NCBI RefSeq assembly: GCF_020379485.1
Contig: NW_026014667.1
Location: 120,001 to 184,000, forward strand
Direction: 5' to 3'
DNA from: Brassica napus
Taxonomy: Eukaryota > Streptophyta > Magnoliopsida > Brassicales > Brassicaceae
DNA: 64,000 bases
Shown here: positions 11,487 through 22,484 of the stretch, piece by piece
How positions within the stretch are numbered: position 1 is the stretch's first letter
Layout of the letters: each line of letters opens with the position of its first letter
Position numbers and translations under genes: made by a program
The notes under the pieces: generated by a model
The model's input: only the letters and a program-made list of their open reading frames with translations
What the model was told of the DNA's origin: nothing
The model's database searches: none

Positions 11487-13207
11487 GAGCTTGAAGTACA
11501 TATTCACTCAGCCTGAGTTAAACTTAAGGCAGAGGAGATGGATGGAGTTTGTTGCAGATTATGATCTGGACATAGCTTATCATCCTGGGAAAGCTAACCT
11601 AGTGGCTGATGCTTTGAGCCGCAGAAGGGCTGAAGTGTCATCTGAGAGGGAGGCGGATGAACTGGAAGGGATGATCAGGTCCTTGAACCTCAATACCTTG
11701 GTTGGTTCAGATGAGCCACTGGGGTTGGAGGCGGTGAACCAGGCCGATCTCCTGACCAGGATCAGGCAAGCTCAGGGCCTGGATGAAAATCTAAAGAAGG
11801 TAGCCGCCAATGACAAGACTGAGTACCAGACAACTGACAATGGAACTCAAAGAAGAGATTATGAGAAAGGCTCATAAGTCCAAGTTTTCAGTTCATCCTG
11901 GACTGAACAAAATGTATAGGGATCTGAAAAGGTACTACCATTGGGTGAGGATGAAATCTGATGTTGCAGAGTGGGTGGCTAAGTGTCCCACTTGTCAACT
12001 GGTGAAGGCAGAACATTAGGTTCCCAGTGGTCTACTTCAGAACCTACCCATACCAGAATGGAAATGGGATCACATGACAATGGTTTTTGTGACTGGATTT
12101 CCCACGACCAGGAATAAGAAAGATGCGGTATGGGTTGTGGTTGATCGGCTGACCAAGTCGGCTCATTTCCTACCCATCAAGAAAGGGGATGGGGTCGACA
12201 GGATAGTGCAAGTGTACCTAGACGAGATAGTGAGGTTGCATGGTGTTCCAGCAAGCATTGTCTCGGACAGGGATCCAAGATTTACATCTTATTTCTGGCA
12301 GGCTTTCCAAAAGGCCTTGGGAACCAGAGTGAATATGAGCACATCTTAACATCCTCAAACGGATGGGCAGTCTGAAAGGACAATCCAAACCTTAGAGGAT
12401 ATGCTAAGGGCATGTGTGTTAGACTGGGGAGAGTCTTGGGAAAAACACTTACCCTTAGTGGAGTTTGCTTATAATAACAGCTTCCATACAAGCATTGGTA
12501 TGTCGCCATATGAGGCTTTGTATGGTAGGCCGTGCAGGACACCCCTATGCTGGACCCAAGTGGGGGAGCGTAGCATGTTGGGTCCTGAGATTGTAGAACA
12601 GACCACTGAGAAGATCAGGATGGTCAAAGAGAAGATGAAAGAGGCGCAGGACCGCCAAAAGAGCTATGCAGACAAGCGTAGGAAACATCTTGAGTTTGAG
12701 GTCAATGACCTGGTGTATCTCAAGATGATTACCTTTAAGGGTAGGACCAGGATTTCTGGACGAAAGAAACTGGACCCTAGGTACTTGGGTCCATTCAGGA
12801 TCATAGAGAGAGTGGGTGCAGTGGCATACAAGTTGGACTTGCCATCAGCAATGGATGCATACCACAATGTGTTCCATGTATCCCAACTCCGGAAATGCTT
12901 GTCTGAACAAGACATTGTCTTGCCCGAGGTTCCTGCTGACCTTGGTAAAGACCTGACTTTGGAAACCTTGCCGGTTCGGATTGTGGATCGGTCAGAGAAA
13001 GCTATGAGAAAGAAGACAGTTCCCATGATCAAAGTGGTGTGGGATTACAATGGTAAAGACCTCATCACTTGGGAAACAGAAGCAAAGATGAAAACTATGT
13101 ATCCGGAGTGGTACAGACAATTCCTTCCTGATGAAACACTTAACATGGATTCGAGGACGAATCCCAAGTTAGTGGGGGAGACTTGTCATGTCCCCGATCC
13201 TAGATAG
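11461..13207 (+). pseudogene. Element A RNase H (3' part), integrase and chromodomain-like tail, broken
   Basis: Continues the polyprotein in pieces. RNase H end ([12 protein letters not shown], then [13 protein letters not shown]) is followed by a ~50-nt deletion near 11845 relative to B2. Next come the IN zinc region ([10 protein letters not shown]..., CPTCQL) and stop TAG at 12017-12019. The core has its first catalytic Asp replaced by Val (MTMVFVTG; B2 has ITMDFVTG). The second Asp (VSDRDPRF) is kept, and a TAA follows MSTS just before HPQTDG. The last 268 codons (from 12401) are open: [35 protein letters not shown] and a WETEAKM chromodomain-like end. That frame runs across the PPT 24 nt into the LTR. 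The integrase cannot be active. Confidence 0.9.
13168..13183 (+). other. Element A polypurine tract
   Basis: GTTAGTGGGGGAGACT directly precedes the 3' LTR. Just upstream, GGATTCGAGGACGAATCC (13147-13164) is an inverted repeat also seen before the PPT of B2, B-, C1 and C2. Confidence 0.85.
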
Positions 13208-14886
13208 GATCGGCCGGACGGGCCATGGTGCGGGGAGACGCACCAGTCAGGTCATTAGACCTTGAGACAAGCGTATCATGGCCCTGAATGAAGGTTAAGG
13301 GCATCAGTCAGCTGAGACTTAACCAGGATACGATGGAAACAAGGGTAAAGGAGCTGGGTGAGTGTTTAGGCAGCTGGACGAGTGTTGGTTTGAGTTCAAT
13401 CAGCTCGGTTCAGCTGGTATTCAGTTCACCATGATCTGTTCAGCTCACAGGACCTGGTGGGCTAGCTCAATCAGCTGGGAACTGCTGGAGGTCAGCTCAA
13501 TCCAGTGAACGGTGCGTTCTGGTTCGGATCAGTGTGGGCGAGTCTGGGACGGTTACTGGGCGAGCCGATGGTCCGGGTGCAGGACGGTTCGACCAAATGG
13601 GTCTTAGGCTTGGGACAGGGAGCGGGCAAGCTCCCAGAGTGTGAGCTGAGGCTCAGTGATCGATTTGCCAAAGGAAGAAATGGGGAGAAACCGCCAAGGG
13701 GCGGTTATGGGACGGTTATGGGACGGTTTTGGGAAGAAGGGATGGGATTTTGGTAACTGTTCGCCCAGGCGGTTGGGGACAGTTTAAATCGTCCTCTCTC
13801 TCTCATTTCTGATCATTCTGGTCGGTTTTTACTCATTCCACACAGAGAGAAACACAGAGAAAATTCAAGAGAGAAAGAGAGACACAAACGTTGGATCGGC
13901 CGATTTGATCCAAGAGATTGTTCTTGAGTGTTCCTGGTGTGTTTGGGCGTGTGATCAAGAGGATGGATTTGAGACAGAAAGACAAGGAGAAGGCAAAGGA
14001 GAAAGAGAAGGAAGTCGCCCCTGGAGACCGAACTCCTAAGGTGAGAGGTGTGGCCAAGAGTAACCGGATAAGGCCGCGGGTGATGGCCGTGTGAGCCTGG
14101 CCGGTTTGGATCGATTGGTCACTCCTTACTCTGACTTCTTCTACTCTGTTTCTTCATATATGTTGTGCTATGGAATGTTTTATATTGTTACAGGAAAGGA
14201 TTCATTGATCCTAAGGCCTTGGCCTGATCAAATTCCCATGAAAGTCCCTTGTTCTTGTGTGGGCTGTTCATGGCCGAGATCACTATGATCTGAGCCGATT
14301 CTTTTGAATCTGATTATGGAAATATTTTTCTTCTGAATTATCATGAGTTTTCATGACTTTTATTTGGTATTTGGATCTCTTTTTAAAGGTGTCAGATTTG
14401 ACATTTTTGATGATTGTTCTTGACTAGATTGGATCCGACCATGCAATGTGATTTGATTCTTGTTTTGTAATCTAACCTTGTGATTGTGTGTTTGTTTGTG
14501 TTGGATCCAGGACCAGAAATGGACCGTGGTAAGGGAAAAGCACCATGAGGACCGCGGTCATGGGAAGATGTGTGGTGATTGGGTTGATTCTGAAAATTGT
14601 GTGATTATTGTAGCCTATTGTGCAACTTGTGAACTTATGCGATTCTAGTGTGTAATCTATTTATTAGGATGATGAATGATGTATGAACCTTGGTTAATAT
14701 CTATGAAATATCTATTTGCATTAGTTGTTGCTTGATTGTTTAAGTGTGAATGTTGGAACCTCAAAACTCTGAAAAAGACTTAGAATTATTTAACACTTGA
14801 ACTTGAATATGAAAGATGGAATTGGTTGCATTGTTTGGTGAGGCCGCGGTCTGGTTGGATTGAGGAATCCAGGATCGGGTCTTACA
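13184..14886 (+). repeat. Element A 3' LTR (1703 bp)
   Basis: Same length as the 5' LTR and differs at scattered single bases, e.g. GGACCTGG for GGAGCTGG near 13450 and TGG for TGA near 14519. The leader exon copy is at 13963-14040. It ends ATCGGGTCTTACA at 14886. Confidence 0.93.
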
Positions 14887-14928
14887 TGGCTCGTCCCAAC
14901 GATCCTACCTAGGATCGGGGATGCTACA
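14887..14928 (-). repeat. 42-bp inverted fragment of another LTR start
   Basis: Read on the minus strand it begins TGTAGCATCCCCGATCCTAG and resembles the first ~42 bp of the A and B LTRs, including the palindrome (14900-14917, perfect). It lies between element A and the truncated B- LTR. It marks a rearrangement junction. Confidence 0.7.
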
Positions 14929-16818
14929 TCCCTAGTCATTAATAGCCTAGATCCTTTCAACAGATACGCAGCGGATTATTCTGTAGTTAACCATTGGTCT
15001 AAAACCAATCTAACACTTGTCTGGTCGAATAACCTTAGCCTTGGTCAGTTTACTCAACTACCAATTAGCTTAAAGGTCAATCCTAAACCCAAACCAAGCC
15101 ATACAATTCTGAGGTTCCATTCCCCTAAACCATTTTATCTAGATCTACATAAGTAAATGCTAGATCATACCTTTGCCACATCTACGGAGCTTATTAGCTC
15201 ATTGGTCCTCCATTGACTCGAATTGCTCTTGCTTGACAGCTGGAACACGATCACTCAATGATCTTACTTAAGGTCCTTATCTTGATTCATGCATCAAACA
15301 ACTCCCCTAGGTACTTAGTCATTCAACCAACCATCCCCACAGACATAAGTAACCTTTGAGAAGTCTTTGAAAGGATAAGGGTTTGCATCTGGCCTTTCTC
15401 GGCTCATGCACACTCAAACATCCCCTTGCCATATAGGCAATAGTACCCAATCCATATTCTGGACTGACAAATCTCATTAGATCCTAAGTCAATCAACCAA
15501 CCATCCTCACATGACTTGGAACTGATGAGTCATCATCTGGCCAGACCGGCTTTGGGACTTAACCCAAACAACATATATGATTTGTTCATACCAAACGATG
15601 CATTCCTTAATCAGATTAGTTCCGACACCTTGAACCATCATTCAGAGGTCAGGTCGTCCATACTCAACCATGATCCGATCTTACACGGCCTTCCTTGAAC
15701 AATCACACTTAGGCTCAGTATCTATGGTCTACGACACATAGTACTAGCCATACACTTTGTCATGACTCTTAGCCAATCTCGAAGCTATCAACACCAAGGT
15801 TGATATCTAGAAGCATCACATCAATACTCTTACTCCAGCAACGTGACTATCCATACTAGTGCTCGGCCATTGAACCATCGTCATGAAACATGATCCGACC
15901 ACCAGACTTGATAAGCCATCTTCTACTTAGCAGGTACTGATATAACCGGCCTTCCATTACCATCATGTGGGTCTACGCCCTACATAATGCATATGGCGCC
16001 TATCCTACTCACCAACCCAAGGTTTATTGTAAGATATCCCACTTAGCCTTTGCGGCTAAAGCCATCCAACCATAGCCGGATCGTCCATAGTCCCGTCTAA
16101 CCGTCTGGTTAAGATCTAGGTATGATCGACCAGTTATAAGTCTGGCCCAAAGGCTCATGGACCTTCTTACCTGATCCGACCCAAAGCCTGGATCCATACC
16201 AGAGAGTAAGGCCCAAGACCAAACCGGATTGCCTTGCAACCAATCAGACCTTGCGACACAACACTCCGGTTAAACTAACCGTTCGTCCGTTCGACTATGC
16301 AGCCGCGGACTGTCCACTTGGTTCGGCCTAAGCCTTGAACCAATGGCACCGTTTGGAACTCACACCCTTTGGGAACTAGTACCCTTTGGACACTCGGGCC
16401 TCTTGGCAACTCATGACCCTTGGCATCTCGCACCCATTCAGATGCTCCAACCGTTCGACCTAACCGTCCATATGGACTGTCTGGTCCGTGCGTGTGTCCG
16501 GCCTTTAGTCAAAGGACGACGCTTTAACCTACACAAGTCATGAACCATTGTGACTGTTCAGGGAAGGGTTGCAACCGTTCAGAACAGAACAGAACAGAAC
16601 CGCCCCTATCCAATCGGATCACCTGAGGCCGGTTTAGACCACGCGTGCGCCTAACTCGACGGTTTTGGACCGCGACTTCATTACTCAACGAGAACCACGG
16701 TTATAACAAATCCAAACACATCAACAAGGCCACGCTAATGTACAGAAGGAGTAGAAGAAGAATTGGATGAAAAGAATAAGAATAATAGGACACAATCCAA
16801 ACGCCCATGGCTAGACCG

Positions 16819-18943
16819 CACTACAAAAAAAGTCTACATTAATAGCACATTGTTATAGCACGTTTTACTGAACTGCTGTCGTAGATGAACTAAATATTTC
16901 CGAATTATATTATAGCATTAGATAAACGCTATGGCAGAGTGAAACCTAAAATAGCATTTAATTAATGTTATTTTAAAAATTAAGTGAGCGGGAATATGAA
17001 GTCACAGATACCACCAACACTTAGCGAAAAATTAGATTTAAGCGCCAAAGATATTTTTTAAGCGGCTTCAACAATGCTATCAAAGACATATAATAACATT
17101 TTTATAATGCTAAGAAAAGCTCTTTGAACCCCTAAACTCTAAACATGGTTTTAAACTCTAAACATTGTTTTAAACCCTAAACTTTAAAGACAACCTTTAA
17201 ACCTCTAATATTTTCATACTATAACTTCAAATCTTAAAATTAAAATCAAAATTTAATCTTTTTAATCTTAATCTATAATTTCCTAAACACATATCTTTAA
17301 TCTTTAATCAAACTCTATATCTTAAATCTGAACTTCAAACGTAAACTAAACGTTCAATACTCTAAATATGAACTTCAAATCTAAATTATTAAATATTTAG
17401 CTACAAATCTTCTAGTATTCAAATCTATTATTTTCCAATCTTAATCCAAAACACTAAATTTTAACTTTAAACCTCATATTACAACATCAACACCTTAAAT
17501 CATAAAACTAAATTTTACTCTTAATCATATTTTTTTTGTAAATCATAAAATTGAAATTGAAAACTTTTCAAATTTTGAATCAAACATACAAATTTATAAA
17601 CGAATTATAAATCAGATTTTTTATAAACATGCAAATTTAAAAATGATGACCAAAATCATAATATTGAAATTAATCTAATATTTTCAAACTTAAACATCAA
17701 TTCATAAAATAAATATCAGTTTATTAGGTTCAAAAAATAAAAATTTAAACTTAAATTATAGACTACAAAATATTAATTTTGAAATAAGATATAACTAATA
17801 AAAATGACTTACAAAACAAATTATCAAATATGGAAAGACAAAACAAAAATAAAAATAGAAAAACAGAAACAAAATTATCTGGCCAATCAGATTAAAATAC
17901 ATGGATCACACTTTTGAACCGTTAGATTAACTTAGATCTAAAGGTTAAGAGTTATTCCATTTAATTTTTATTTTTATTTTCTCCTCTCCCTCTCAACTCC
18001 AAGACACAGATCTGGCCTTCACGTTCTTCTCCTTCATTCTCATCTCTCCCATCCCTCTCCAAGCTTACGTTTCTCTCATCTCTCCACGCCTCTCTCATCT
18101 CTCCCATCTCACTCCCACCGCGTCTCCTCGTCTAACCACCACCAGGGTCGCCCTCTCACCACCACCAGGGTCGCCCTCTCACCACCACCAGGGTCGCCCG
18201 CCCACCACCACCACGGTCGCCCTCCCACCACCGCCACGGTTGAAATCTCTCTCTCTATCTCTTTGTATCTATGTATCTTCTCTCTGTTTCTGTAGTATGA
18301 ATCTGATGTTTTTTTGTTTTGGTAAAGATAGTTGGGGAGGCAAGGTTCATGGTGGCTGGAGGAGGCAAGGTCCATGGCGGCTTAAGGACGGAAGTCTCGT
18401 GGCGGCTGGAGGAGGCAAGGCTCATGGCTGTTGGAAGCGGGGCAAGGCTAATGAGGAGGCGGCTGCAGTCTTTTTTTTTTTTTAGGTTTAGATTTGGTTT
18501 AGTGTAACCCGGGTTAGAGAAATTGTAGTGGTCTGAGTTTATGTTATAATTTCTGGTTAGTTTTGTAAACCGAGATTAATTTGTAAACCAATTTTAATAT
18601 ATAAATAAAATTTATTTTAATTTAAATATAAAATAATTTTCGATTTAATATTAATTTTTTTTATTTCAAATTATAATTAATTTTTGTTCATTTGAGAAAG
18701 GTCTATCATAGCACGAATATATAAATCGTAATCAATTTATAACAAAAAAATAGTGTTATATTTAAGTTAATAACATCATTGAAGTATTGCTATCGTATCT
18801 GCACATTTTACAGCATTTAAATAAATGCTATCGTAGAGGGGGTACCTATGATGGCTGCCGATGACATAGCATTTCAACTTTCGCTATAAAAACCCTACCA
18901 TAGCGTTTATCGTGTGCTAAGAATGTGCATATTTCTTGTAGTG
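16819..18943. mobile_element. Non-autonomous CACTA (En/Spm-type) DNA transposon, 2125 bp
   Basis: Left end CACTACAAAAAAAGTC and right end TTTCTTGTAGTG are inverted CACTA termini. The 3-bp TSD CCG is at 16816-16818 and 18944-18946. The empty site is preserved in the B- 5' LTR (GCTAGACCGGTTCAG near 24515). Both ends carry repeated ATAGCA/GCTAT-type subterminal motifs, as expected for transposase binding in this superfamily. No transposase-like frame is present. The interior is very AT-rich (17110-17880), followed by a pyrimidine-rich stretch (17975-18120), a 23-bp minisatellite and GGAGGCAAGG-type imperfect repeats (18335-18440). It must be mobilised in trans. Confidence 0.93.
18135..18240. repeat. 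23-bp minisatellite inside the CACTA element
   Basis: About 4.5 copies of a 23-bp unit starting ACCACCACCAGGGTCGCC, with copy starts at 18135, 18158, 18181, 18204 and 18227. The last copies are diverged. Confidence 0.9.
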
Positions 18944-18998
18944 CCGGTTCAGACTGTCCGATTGTCTTAGCCAATGAGTTGGTCGTTACCTCACTGAC

Positions 18999-19064
18999 CC
19001 TATCAGACTGAACCATGGCTTTCGAGTCCTTCTCCAGACCCTTCTCTACGCCTTGGGTATTCAT
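18999..19064 (-). CDS. LTR leader exon in B- 3' LTR (22 codons)
   Basis: Minus-strand ATG (19064-19062), frame starting MNTQGVEKGLEKD and ending at GATAGG before the donor GTCAGTGAGG. Same length and phase as in the 5' LTR copy and in B1 and B3. Confidence 0.45.
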
Positions 19065-19236
19065 ACCACACGGCCTCCTCTCTCCTAAACCGTTCTCCTT
19101 GCCGGAGATACAAAACCACCACGACCGGCCCTTTTCCGGCCGATCTCTTGGCCAGAACTCTCTCTCTCTCTCTACGTTTTTCCATGAGTATTTTACTCTG
19201 GAATTGGATAATGAAATCGACCAGAGAGCCCCCATG

Positions 19237-19244
19237 TTTATAGA
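19237..19244 (-). promoter_or_regulatory. LTR TATA box (B- 3' LTR)
   Basis: TCTATAAA on the minus strand, upstream of a purine-rich leader and the ATG at 19064. Matches the B2 and B3 boxes in context (TTTTCTATAAA). Confidence 0.6.
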
Positions 19245-19840
19245 AAACGAGGGGGTAAGTCTTGCCCCACGAACAGGCACGACTTGCTAGCGAATGGGCA
19301 CCATCGTCCAAGGGTTGTCCCCTTTCGGCCACTTGCATCCCTTCGCCCTTTCTGATTGGGTTTGGGGCGGTTATAAGCCCAACCCACGCCCCAAACCTCC
19401 TGGACTTAGCCCACGGCCTTGCCCAAAGACCCAACAGCCCATGGCCTCATGGCCGGACCTCACAGCCCGCCACTGACCCGGACCCGGACCATCGGCCTAA
19501 ATCCCGAACAGTCCGTCTAGCTGAGGTGAGCTGACTCTCAGCTGCCTCAGCTGGGTGAGCTAGTAGTCCAGCTAGTAGAGCTGACTTAGTAGGGACTGAG
19601 CTGGAGTGAACTAAACCTAGCTTTATTGAGCTGGCCGAGCTACTCGTCCACTTCGTCCAGTTACCGTCTTACTCGTCCTAGCTGTCTCTTAGCTTGTATA
19701 AGGTTAAGTCTAAGTTTCCTTATGTCCTTCACCTTCTTTCTCGACCATGGAACGCTTGCCTTGATGTCCTAAGACTGGCTTGTACGTTTCCTCGAACCAT
19801 GGCCGTCCCGACAATCCTTTCCAGGATTGGGGGCGTGACA

Positions 19841-19856
19841 AGTCTCCCCCACTTGT
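19841..19856 (-). other. B- polypurine tract
   Basis: Minus-strand CAAGTGGGGGAGACT next to the 3' LTR start. The GGATTTGAGGACGAATCC inverted repeat lies just upstream (19860-19877). Confidence 0.8.
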
Positions 19857-20849
19857 AATGGATTCGTCCTCAAATCCGGTGATGATTATACGTTGTCCCA
19901 AGACAAAATATTCCAAACAAACTTATTCTAGTCTTGATCATAGAATAGAACAAGCTTGATTAAAACCACTGAATCACCACTTCGTTGATCAATTTTCCTT
20001 TGACCATCGTTGTACAAGTCTCCCCCATTTGATAAGGATTTAATCACAAAAATCCTATCAAGTGGTCCTTTCTGGTTTTGCTGATGGCACCCTTACTTGT
20101 GTACTTTGACCACAGTCGAGGGTCCATCAAGCACCCATTCAAGTGATACTTGAAAATCCATCCAAAGACATTCCTTGTGTCACTGGCCGAAATCTCCAGG
20201 TTGCGGTCCTAGTATTCAACAAGTCTATGTCTTTCCTTTGAATAGCATCTTCTTCAGATTTTATTCTTTCTCTGATCATAGTCCAAGACTAGATCATAAT
20301 CAGTCCCTAGGAACATGCTGCATACTCGAGCCTTAGTAGATTTGGCCAATCCCCACACCACTCGATGTACCAGTCAAGTCCTCACGAACTTGTTATATTC
20401 TTTAGGCTGCTCGTCCTACAACGAGTCCTAACAGATTATTATGGTTCTTTTGTCCTTCATGGACAATAAGGCTCATGACCTCAGCCACAATGTACTGGAT
20501 CATCCCCTTCACCGGCCACAACCTTTTCAGGCTTGGCCACATTGCGATCTTAGTCCCTCCATACTAAAAACGCCTCAGACTTGACTTCTATCCTTCACTG
20601 GACTTTGTCATAATTCGATCCTGGTCCTTCCTTGGACTCGATCGTACTCTGGTCCAGGTCCACTCAGGGACTCGACCGTTTCACCCCGACCATAGGTTCA
20701 TCTCCGAATAGGTCGTGGGCTGATCCTCATCATTTTTTTTTGGACTTGATCATTCTCAACCTTAGGTCAAACTCCGACTTGGTTGTACTGCGACCATGGT
20801 CCTCTCTCGGACGTGGTCAACTTTGGCTCTGCCATCTCAGCCGGAGCCG

Positions 20850-21320
20850 ACTGAAACGGACTCTAGGACAGTGGTGCTGTCCCTGGTTCCAGTTCAATCA
20901 TAAATGGATCCGACCTACCAGAGGGGACACTATGTAGCGAACTGAACACATCTGGGGACTCGGACACCAACGGGTCCTCAAACAGATCTTTTAGATCACC
21001 AGAATTTGCCGCGCTCCATAGTGGTAATTGTGGTAAAAAAAATACTTCACAATCCCGTCTAAGCATCCGATCCACACGGAATGCTGACACCACTACTTTC
21101 CTTAAAGCCGGACTCAGACAATGGATCTCGATACCAACGAGATCCCAGACAGATCAACAGAACTGCCGTGCTCCGTAGTGGTAGTTGTGGTCAAAAATAC
21201 TTCACAACCCTGTCTAAGCATCCAATTCACTTGGACTGCTGACACCCCTACTTTCCTTAGAACCGGACTCAGACTCAGACTTTGGTACTGGATCGGGTGA
21301 GCTCCAGTCTCCAATTGCAC
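20850..21320 (-). pseudogene. B- protease-to-RT linker remnant, tandemly duplicated
   Basis: Two diverged copies of the same segment lie head to tail. One has VSAVQVNWMLRQGCEVFLTT (about 21180-21250). The other has VSAFRVDRMLRRDCEVFF followed by EDPLVSESPDVFSSLHSVP and [11 protein letters not shown] (about 20863-21093). Both match the region between PR and RT of element B2. The frame then hits a stop and RT is absent. In functional elements this linker just precedes the RT fingers. Confidence 0.8.
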
Positions 21321-21622
21321 ACGAACTTTGTGGCAATCGAGAGTGGCCCGATACTTTCCCTACCAGATTCATGCCTAGGATCATCTCGTGATTCTGTAGG
21401 CGCGTGGATATTTTTCTCGATCAGATCTACAGGCAGATTTCTCTCCTGGATCCACACCGGGATATTTTTCATGAGCCCTAGTGAATGCATAATTTGCCCA
21501 CCGGCTGCCCTCACTAGTCTCGAATAATCCCCAGAACTCAGACAGAACAGACTCTTTCCGACCAGTCCCGGACTCACAAAACTATGTGTAGCCTCTGTGT
21601 CGAAAAGTACGTGTGTTTCCAC
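21275..21622 (-). pseudogene. B- aspartic protease remnant
   Basis: The frame [18 protein letters not shown] corresponds to the B2 protease start, but the catalytic DTG is DTE (Gly to Glu). The later part (IPVWIQERNLPVDLI) is followed by a frameshift, so the hydrophobic GMDW region is out of frame. It could not process a polyprotein. Confidence 0.85.
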
Positions 21623-22472
21623 ACCACAAATCCACTTGTGGAAACTATCTCAGTGCATGACCACACCACAAAGAACGTCCCATAACATCCCTCATGGCAT
21701 TGCCAATAACTTCAATACTTCCAGTTCCAGTGGATACCTAGATGAGTACGATCTCGGTTTGACCACACACTTGGAAAACGTCACATACCATTCTCCAAGG
21801 CGTCTTACTTCTGCGAATGCTCACACCATTCACAAGAGCAATTTTAATATACCTCAATCCCCATCATACTAAGGTAGTTAAGATCATGTTCTTCCATTGA
21901 TTGGAACGAACATCATGAGTTTCCTCACTCTTTCCTTGGACAGATTCAGATTGGAATTTATTCATTCCATCCTACTAGATCTAAGGAAATCTACCTTGAC
22001 TTATACCGAGTCCTAGCTGATCCATCTGATCACAAGTGCACTCGTGTACTGGTCATGTAGTGTCTCCTTTGAGTCAGATATAACATTGCATATGCTTTAT
22101 TTATTATGAAGGGCCATCAAGGGATAACACTTAACTTCAGTAGAATGCTGCACCTTTATTTCAACCTAAGCCACTCTCTGGTCCATGTTACTTCCCTTGT
22201 TTAGGTCATCCATAAACAAGTCTTGCATTGCTTCCATCCCTTCCAACCCGTCTATTACTTATAAATACTAGATCGACCAACCTTTCTATTTTTAGGTTCT
22301 TGGCTAAGCTGGTTCATCTTAGAATTCCCACATTTACAAGCATGATACCCTAGCTTACCTCAACTCTTTCTTGGCTCACCCCAACTAAGGTTTCATAGTC
22401 ATCATAGTTTTGGAAATAACTTCGGTATGGAACACAACATCTTAGAGCGTTGTACTAAACAGGATCAAGCAT

Positions 22473-22484
22473 GCTCTGATACCA
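22473..22484 (-). other. B- primer-binding site
   Basis: Minus-strand TGGTATCAGAGC, three bases inside the 5' LTR boundary at 22488. Confidence 0.88.

Larger units (their letters stand above)
6446..14886 (+). mobile_element. Element A: Tekay/Del-type Ty3/gypsy chromovirus, degenerate
   Basis: Complete LTR-to-LTR element of 8441 bp with two 1703-bp LTRs (6446-8148 and 13184-14886), an initiator-Met tRNA-type primer-binding site (PBS) and a polypurine tract (PPT). The internal order gag, PR, RT, RH, IN, chromodomain-like tail is that of Ty3/gypsy. Motif style ([23 protein letters not shown] and the WETEAKM tail) fits the Tekay/Del lineage. LTRs are nearly identical, so the copy is fairly young, yet IN carries stops, deletions and a lost catalytic Asp. 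The flanks TGACC (left) and TGGCT (right) do not form a TSD, and the flanking LTR sequences face opposite ways. It may therefore be the product of recombination rather than a simple insertion. Confidence 0.93.
14929..19840 (-). repeat. B- 3' LTR, interrupted by the CACTA element
   Basis: Starts on the minus strand at 19840 (TGTCACGCCCCCAATCCTGG) just after the PPT. Relative to the 5' LTR it lacks about 140 bp at its far (left) end. It contains the CAGCT-rich block (~19520-19690), TATA box, leader exon and the 66-codon antisense frame (16343-16543 on the plus strand). The plus strand around 16811-16818 and 18944 onward rejoins exactly as in the uninterrupted 5' LTR copy near 24510-24520. Confidence 0.88.

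Noticed and set aside
14510..14545. 18-nt micro-exon in the A LTR (GGATCCAG/GACCAG...GTG/GTAAGG)
   Set aside because: The 5' LTR copy has TGA in it, and nothing comparable is visible in B2; too weak to call.
17120..17260. Interstitial telomere-like CCCTAAA words in the CACTA element
   Set aside because: Only one or two scattered, degenerate copies (AACCCTAAAC) in AT-rich DNA; no tandem array.
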